Positions 59,715 through 64,000 of a stretch of DNA of 64,000 nt are shown here, one piece after another; within the stretch, counting starts at the first letter, position 1; every line of letters starts with the position of its first letter. The translations under genes and the position numbers were made by a program. The notes below the pieces were generated by a model. That model had not been told where the DNA came from and searched no databases. It was given only the letters and a program-made list of their open reading frames with translations. The stretch lies in the NCBI RefSeq assembly GCF_001007935.1, contig NZ_CP011451.1:372001-436000 (forward strand), in the 5' to 3' direction. This DNA is from Nitrosomonas communis. GTDB lineage: Bacteria; Pseudomonadota; Gammaproteobacteria; Burkholderiales; Nitrosomonadaceae.

Positions 59715-59826
59715 ATTTTATTTCTAAATCAAACATGAGATGAAGACAGACTGCACACAGTATAAATAATATGGCAAGGCAAAGCCAACAAAGTTAGCAA
59801 AGTTAGCTTTAATTTAGAAATGGAAT
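59715..59826. repeat. MITE-like palindromic repeat, copy 3
   Basis: 112 bp, begins ATTTTATTTCTAAATCAAAC and ends AATTTAGAAATGGAAT, with core TAATATGGCAAGGCAAAGCC as in copy 2. It carries a 9-bp tandem duplication (AGTTAGCAA/AGTTAGCTT) that explains the extra length. It lies in the 491-bp gap before the THUMP gene, which otherwise holds no gene. Confidence 0.7.
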
Positions 59827-59906
59827 AATTTATTGAGGCTTGGCATATTTCTCTAAAGCCCAACCATGCATACCCCCATCTTCTTATCATTCGAAGGTAA
59901 ACCATA

Positions 59907-60446
59907 ATGAAAGATTGGAACGTTGTGGTCACTATCGCAGAAAATGGCTTCAAGCAAGCTTTCTCTTTACTATCCCAGTATGATCATGTGGCAAAGACAC
60001 CTTTTCGCAACGTGCTTACCCTCAAGGTTGAGAATACCGAAACATTTCTCAAATCTTTTCTCCAGGACATGCAAAAAGATCCAGCTTATAGGCGCGTATT
60101 CTGTCGAGTCATTCCTTGTACTCACTGCTTCTTTTTTCAGACACTCTCAGCATTCGAGGAAAAGGCCAAACAGTGCATTCAGTCATTTCTGCCCCAATTG
60201 GCCCATCGCAGTTTTCATGTACGTATGCATCGGCGTGGGTTCTATGGCACAATAAAAAGCCAGGATGAAGCCGGTTTACTCGGCGACTATCTGAATGAGC
60301 AATTACGATCACAAGGAGCTGAGGGCAAAGTAACATTTGATGATCCTGACGTAATTCTGGATGTTGAAATCGTCGCACAGCAGGCAGGCTTCTCGTTATG
60401 GACCCGTGAACAACGCAACTGCTATCCGTTCTTAAAATTGGGATAA
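59907..60446 (+). CDS. THUMP-domain protein (Tan1/THUMPD1-like)
   Basis: A 179-residue protein with an N-terminal ferredoxin-like half (MKDWNVVVTIAENGFKQAFS). A THUMP domain follows (about 75-175): AHRSFHVRMHRRGFYGTI, then VTFDDPDVILDVEIVAQQAG and FSLWTREQRNCYPFLKLG. THUMP domains bind tRNA; stand-alone relatives of Tan1/THUMPD1 assist tRNA cytidine acetylation. No partner acetyltransferase is visible. A CapA-family gene follows 24 bp later and is probably cotranscribed. Confidence 0.7.
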   Translation: MKDWNVVVTIAENGFKQAFSLLSQYDHVAKTPFRNVLTLKVENTETFLKSFLQDMQKDPAYRRVFCRVIPCTHCFFFQTLSAFEEKAKQCIQSFLPQLAHRSFHVRMHRRGFYGTIKSQDEAGLLGDYLNEQLRSQGAEGKVTFDDPDVILDVEIVAQQAGFSLWTREQRNCYPFLKLG

Positions 60447-60470
60447 TTCAGCAATAACTGATGAGTTCAA

Positions 60471-61682
60471 ATGAAACGACGCGATTTTCTAATCCAATCA
60501 TCCGCAGCTCTCCTGACATTGACTACCGATATCGAGAAAGCAATGGCAATAACCGACTCTGAAGCATCCACGCAAAAAACGCCCATTACACTATTTTTAT
60601 GCGGTGATGTGATGACGGGTAGAGGAATCGATCAAATATTGCCTCACCCCAGCAAACCGCAATTATATGAACCCTATGTACAAAATGCGCAAGAGTATGT
60701 CGAACTGGCCGAAGAAATCAATGGCAAAATTCCCAGACCGGTAAGCTTCGATTATATTTGGGGCGATGCGCTGGTTGAACTGGAAAAAATAGCACCCGAT
60801 GCACGCATAATTAATCTGGAAACGAGCATTACTACCAGCGATGAGTTTTGGGTGAATAAAGGCATCCACTACCGCATGCATCCTCAAAATATGCCCTCTC
60901 TCACCGTTGCAAAGATTGATTGCTGTGTACTGGCAAATAATCATGTACTGGACTGGGGATATGCCGGTTTGACCGAAACCTTACGCATCCTGACAAATGC
61001 TCACATCAAAACTGCCGGTGCCGGTGCAAACTTGCAGGCAGCACAATCGCGGGCTATTTTAGATATTCCCTTAAAAGGAAGAATCATTATCATTTCCTGT
61101 GGCACGGAATCCAGCGGCATTGCGTATGAATGGGCAGCTTCGGCCAGGAAAGCAGGTGTTTATTTTTTAACCGATTTATCCCGCAAAACGGTTGATCAAA
61201 TTGCAACGCTCGTGCGTCAGAACAAGCACCCTGGCGATATTGTCATTGTTTCCATCCACTGGGGCGGAAATTGGGGTTACCGTATTCCCGAGGAACACAT
61301 TGATTTTGCTCACATGCTGATTGATTCTGCCGAGATAGACTTGCTGCATGGACATTCTTCCCATCACCCTATCGGACTGGAAGTGTACAAAGAAAAACTT
61401 ATTTTGTATGGATGCGGTGATTTCTTGAATGATTATGAAGGCATAGGTGGTCACGAGCATTATCGCGGCGACTTATCCCTGATGTATTTTGCCAGCATTG
61501 CACCTGCTACGGGTAAATTGGTTAGCTTGGAAATGGTGCCGTTGCAAATCAAGTATTTCCGGTTGAACCGCACTTCAGCAGAAGATGCATATTGGCTGCA
61601 GCGTATCTTGGATGAACACAGCAGCAAACTCAATTGCAGAATCGAACTCACATCAGACCAGAAACTAAAAGCTGTTTACTAG
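60471..61682 (+). CDS. CapA-family metallophosphatase-like protein (Tat-exported)
   Basis: A 403-residue protein starting MKRRDFLIQSSAALLTLTTD, a twin-arginine (RRDFL) signal. The mature part has the CapA/PgsA metallophosphatase order: LFLCGDVMTGRGID, RIINLETSITTSDEF, CCVLANNHVLDWGYAGLTET, VSIHWGGNWGY and LLHGHSSHHPIGLEVYKEKL. Relatives are tied to poly-gamma-glutamate capsule retention, but no capBC synthase genes lie here, so another envelope role is likely. The IS5-family element downstream (61741) does not touch it. Confidence 0.8.
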   Translation: MKRRDFLIQSSAALLTLTTDIEKAMAITDSEASTQKTPITLFLCGDVMTGRGIDQILPHPSKPQLYEPYVQNAQEYVELAEEINGKIPRPVSFDYIWGDALVELEKIAPDARIINLETSITTSDEFWVNKGIHYRMHPQNMPSLTVAKIDCCVLANNHVLDWGYAGLTETLRILTNAHIKTAGAGANLQAAQSRAILDIPLKGRIIIISCGTESSGIAYEWAASARKAGVYFLTDLSRKTVDQIATLVRQNKHPGDIVIVSIHWGGNWGYRIPEEHIDFAHMLIDSAEIDLLHGHSSHHPIGLEVYKEKLILYGCGDFLNDYEGIGGHEHYRGDLSLMYFASIAPATGKLVSLEMVPLQIKYFRLNRTSAEDAYWLQRILDEHSSKLNCRIELTSDQKLKAVY

Positions 61683-61740
61683 AAGGCTCGGGGGATAACG
61701 CAAGTATATTCCCTTCATGATCCTTTTATTAATCACTCAA

Positions 61741-63080
61741 GGGCACCTCTAAAAATACCTAAAAAAAGCAAATCAATTCAACCAGGAGGGCAATTTCACT
61801 TGATTCTCAAAGTTTTTCTGTCCAATAATTAAATTTTTCTAAATTCAAGGTGATTCGGGTTGTTATCTTCTCGTTTTTGCTCCCTTTAAGCCATTTCGGG
61901 CGCACTAACCCTATCGAAACTGAAATACCCTTTTCGAATCAGCGTCGCTACACGCTTGATGTTATAGACGAGGTTGAGTAAGCCTATTTGTACTTTTGCT
62001 CTCCCATAACCTATGGTACGAATCGTGATTCCGCCCAGTTCATTCGTCATCGAACCAAACACATGCTCTACTCGTGCACGCACCCGTGATTTCTCTTTGT
62101 TACTGGATTTTTGTGCTTGCGTGAGGGGATGATTGCGAGCGCCTTTTTCGTGAATCTGACTCGTGTATTTTGAGGTGACCAGACTTTCTTCCTGTGCATT
62201 GCTGCGGTATGCTGAGTCCGCATAAATATCTGCGCCTCCCACTTCAGGGGATTGCAGCACTTCTTCCAAAACCTGACTGTCATGAATTTGCGCTGAAGTA
62301 ACTTCCCATGTGGTTATCAGCTTGGTATCGCGATCCATATTGACGTGATCTTTGTAACCATAAAATGATTCGCTGTTCTTCTTCGTCCAACGCGCATCAA
62401 TGTCTTTTTGCGCCAGTTTGTGGGGATTCTGTCCCCATTCAATCGGAACGGCATCTTCTTTAATCATCTTGTTTTCTTCACGTGTATTGCGTTGTTTAGG
62501 CACACTCACAAAGGTCGCATCAATGATCTGACCTGACTTCAGTTCTACCTCCAACTCTCGTAAACATTCATCGAATCTTGCAAACAGACGATCCATCAGA
62601 TGGTTCTCTTTCAACTCTTCCCGGAACGACCACATGGTCTTTGCGTCAGGCACTACCCCTGCCAGACCAAGTCCCAAAAACCGCATGAAACTCAACCGGT
62701 CCCGGACTTGATACTCCAGCCGATCATCCGACAGATTATTCATTCTTTGTAATACCAGCATTTTGAATAGCATCACCCGATCAAAGGGTTTGCGGCCTGC
62801 TTCACTTTTCCGGGGCTTCGTCGTTGTCTCTGCAAGAAGATCAGCGAATAGATTCCAATCGATTATGCGATTCAGCTCTTCAAGCGGATCATTTAACTTA
62901 CTTAGCTGAGCATATCGATTGTCAAGGTCAAAAAAACCGAGTTGCATGGTGAGGACTCATATCGGGGAGCATAATCTCATTATTATACATTTTAAACAAC
63001 GTGTTATCCTGGACAAATCAAGAAAATACTACTTTCTCCTAACGCGCCTCATTTTATAGCTTGAATTTTTAGAGGTGCCC
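61741..63080 (-). mobile_element. IS5-family insertion sequence, intact
   Basis: 1,340 bp with 16-bp perfect terminal inverted repeats GGGCACCTCTAAAAAT and a 4-bp TCAA duplication at 61737-61740 and 63081-63084. It encloses one full-length transposase. The right duplication contains the TGA stop of rarA, so the insertion fell exactly at the end of that gene without breaking it. Confidence 0.88.
61886..62947 (-). CDS. IS5-family transposase
   Basis: A 353-residue DDE transposase without interruption. It begins MQLGFFDLDNRYAQLSKLND. It contains GQIIDATFVSVPKQRNTREE (first Asp), GADIYADSAYRSNAQEE (second Asp) and RARVEHVFGSMTNELGGITI (Glu), as in the IS5 subgroup, and ends FSFDRVSAPEMA. Full length and intact repeats suggest recent or ongoing mobility. 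Confidence 0.9.
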   Translation of the reverse strand: MQLGFFDLDNRYAQLSKLNDPLEELNRIIDWNLFADLLAETTTKPRKSEAGRKPFDRVMLFKMLVLQRMNNLSDDRLEYQVRDRLSFMRFLGLGLAGVVPDAKTMWSFREELKENHLMDRLFARFDECLRELEVELKSGQIIDATFVSVPKQRNTREENKMIKEDAVPIEWGQNPHKLAQKDIDARWTKKNSESFYGYKDHVNMDRDTKLITTWEVTSAQIHDSQVLEEVLQSPEVGGADIYADSAYRSNAQEESLVTSKYTSQIHEKGARNHPLTQAQKSSNKEKSRVRARVEHVFGSMTNELGGITIRTIGYGRAKVQIGLLNLVYNIKRVATLIRKGYFSFDRVSAPEMA

Positions 63081-64000
63081 TCAAGGTTTTGTTTGACGTT
63101 TTTTTGCCTGTTCATCCCGCTTTTTTAAGTACTGCAATTTTTCAGCAATTTTTGCCTCCAGTCCGTAAGAGGTAGGATGATAGAAATCCACTGGTGGCAT
63201 ATCATCTGGAAAATAACTTTCCCCCGCGGCATAAGCTTCCGGCTCATCATGCGCGTAACGATAATGCTGCCCGAAACCCATGTCTTTCATAAGCTTGGTA
63301 GGTGCGTTGCGTAATCGTAGCGGTATACGACGCGATTGATCGTGCTCGACATATGAGCGGGCTTTTTTGTAAGCAAGGTAGGCTGCATTGCTTTTTGGGG
63401 CACAGGCCAGGTAGAGCGTTGCCTGCACCAGCGCCAATTCACCTTCCGGGCTGCCGAGACGTTCATAAGCGTTACAGGCATCGAGTGTAAGGGTCAGTGC
63501 ACGCGGATCAGCAAGGCCGATATCCTCGGTGGCCGTACGGATGAGGCGTCGGCCGATATAGAGCGGATCGGCACCACTATCGAGCATGCGGCACATCCAG
63601 TAAAGAGCGGCGTCCGGGGAAGAACCACGGATCGATTTATGTAAGGCTGAAATCTGATCATAAAATTCGTCACCACCTTTATCAAAAAGACGCATACTGC
63701 GCGATAGTACATTGCGCACAAAGTCTGCATTTATCTCACTTATTCCTTCAGTCTCGGCAGCAATATCCGCCTGCTCAAGCAAGTTGAGCAGGCGCCGCGC
63801 ATCACCATCGGCAAAAGTGATCAGGAGATGTTTTGCTTCCTCTGAGAAATGTATTTTCTGCAGCGCTAACTGACAGGCGCGCTCAAGCAATTGCTTAAGT
63901 TCCTCCTCGGATAAAGGGCTCAGCATATACACTTGCGCGCGTGAAAGGAGTGCGCGATTGACTTCAAATGAGGGATTTTCGGTAGTAGCACCGATAAAGG
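63081..64000 (-). CDS. rarA: Replication-associated recombination protein A (partial)
   Basis: C-terminal about 305 residues of the RarA/MgsA AAA+ ATPase, which acts at stalled replication forks. The N-terminus with Walker A/B lies beyond the window. Visible are GATTENPSFEVNRALLSRAQ (sensor 1 region), ITFADGDARRLLNLLEQ, HKSIRGSSPDAALYWMCRML and GRRLIRTATEDIGLADPRAL, all typical. The stop codon TGA lies within the TCAA duplication made by the adjoining IS5-family element. The protein ends KKRQTKP and appears complete at its C-terminus. Confidence 0.95.
   Translation of the reverse strand, partial: FIGATTENPSFEVNRALLSRAQVYMLSPLSEEELKQLLERACQLALQKIHFSEEAKHLLITFADGDARRLLNLLEQADIAAETEGISEINADFVRNVLSRSMRLFDKGGDEFYDQISALHKSIRGSSPDAALYWMCRMLDSGADPLYIGRRLIRTATEDIGLADPRALTLTLDACNAYERLGSPEGELALVQATLYLACAPKSNAAYLAYKKARSYVEHDQSRRIPLRLRNAPTKLMKDMGFGQHYRYAHDEPEAYAAGESYFPDDMPPVDFYHPTSYGLEAKIAEKLQYLKKRDEQAKKRQTKP

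Overview
The window looks like a betaproteobacterial chromosome around the replication origin. Nitrosomonadaceae (Nitrosomonas-like) is my best guess, from gene order, moderate-to-low GC and general protein character. No ammonia-oxidation gene lies here to prove it, so the family assignment is an inference.

Layout. (1) 1-9.0 kb, minus strand: a dnaA-dnaN-gyrB block followed by an F-type ATP synthase operon (atpI-B-E-F-H-A, with atpA running off the left edge). The AT-rich dnaA-dnaN gap carries convergent-type DnaA boxes and is the probable oriC. (2) 9.4-20.1 kb, plus strand: a surface-glycan cluster with a Wzt-like ABC ATPase without a visible permease, a methyltransferase-GNAT fusion, a 1,549-residue PIG-L/GT2/RgpF/HAD fusion, two GT2 enzymes and an atypical SDR. 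(3) 20.3-24.9 kb: a complete type I secretion system (ABC transporter, HlyD adaptor, TolC-like channel), then a DUF5658 membrane protein. (4) 25.7-29.8 kb: the classical rpmH-rnpA-yidD-yidC-mnmE block. (5) 29.9-33.4 kb: decayed chromosomal genes (ECF sigma factor, groEL N-terminus, rhodanese) around an intact YeiH-type exporter. (6) 33.4-42.4 kb: a graveyard of insertion sequences (ISNCY, ISL3, IS21, IS1595, IS30, IS3 and IS630 remnants). One apparently intact ISAzo13-like element is nested in the IS3 remnant and has an A-AAA-AAG frameshift site. A pair of about 270-bp inverted repeats (39.69-39.96 and 42.14-42.41 kb) resembles oriC and encloses a spherulin-4-like secreted protein gene. (7) 42.8-46.3 kb: DAHP synthase, an intact IS982-family element, and a DCC-family protein coupled to an alpha/beta hydrolase. 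(8) 46.4-53.6 kb: a more GC-rich type I restriction-modification island, hsdM-hsdS-(HEPN/Abi-like gene)-hsdR. hsdR is broken by two single-base deletions. (9) 53.7-64 kb: a decayed vapB, a ferritin-like protein, a peroxiredoxin, an amine oxidase, an SMR pump, a PLP decarboxylase, a DUF2780 protein, a THUMP protein, a CapA-family protein, an IS5-family element inserted at the stop codon of rarA, and the 3' part of rarA.

How the genes fit together. Regions 1 and 4 are core replication, energy and ribosome/membrane-biogenesis genes. Regions 2 and 3 probably build and export surface polysaccharide and a protein substrate that is not visible here. Regions 5-8 are accessory and degenerating.

The two most unusual signals are the duplicated oriC-like inverted repeats about 32 kb from oriC and the extra HEPN-type gene embedded in the type I RM operon. 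A roughly 105-bp palindromic repeat family (three copies) is also dispersed in the window.
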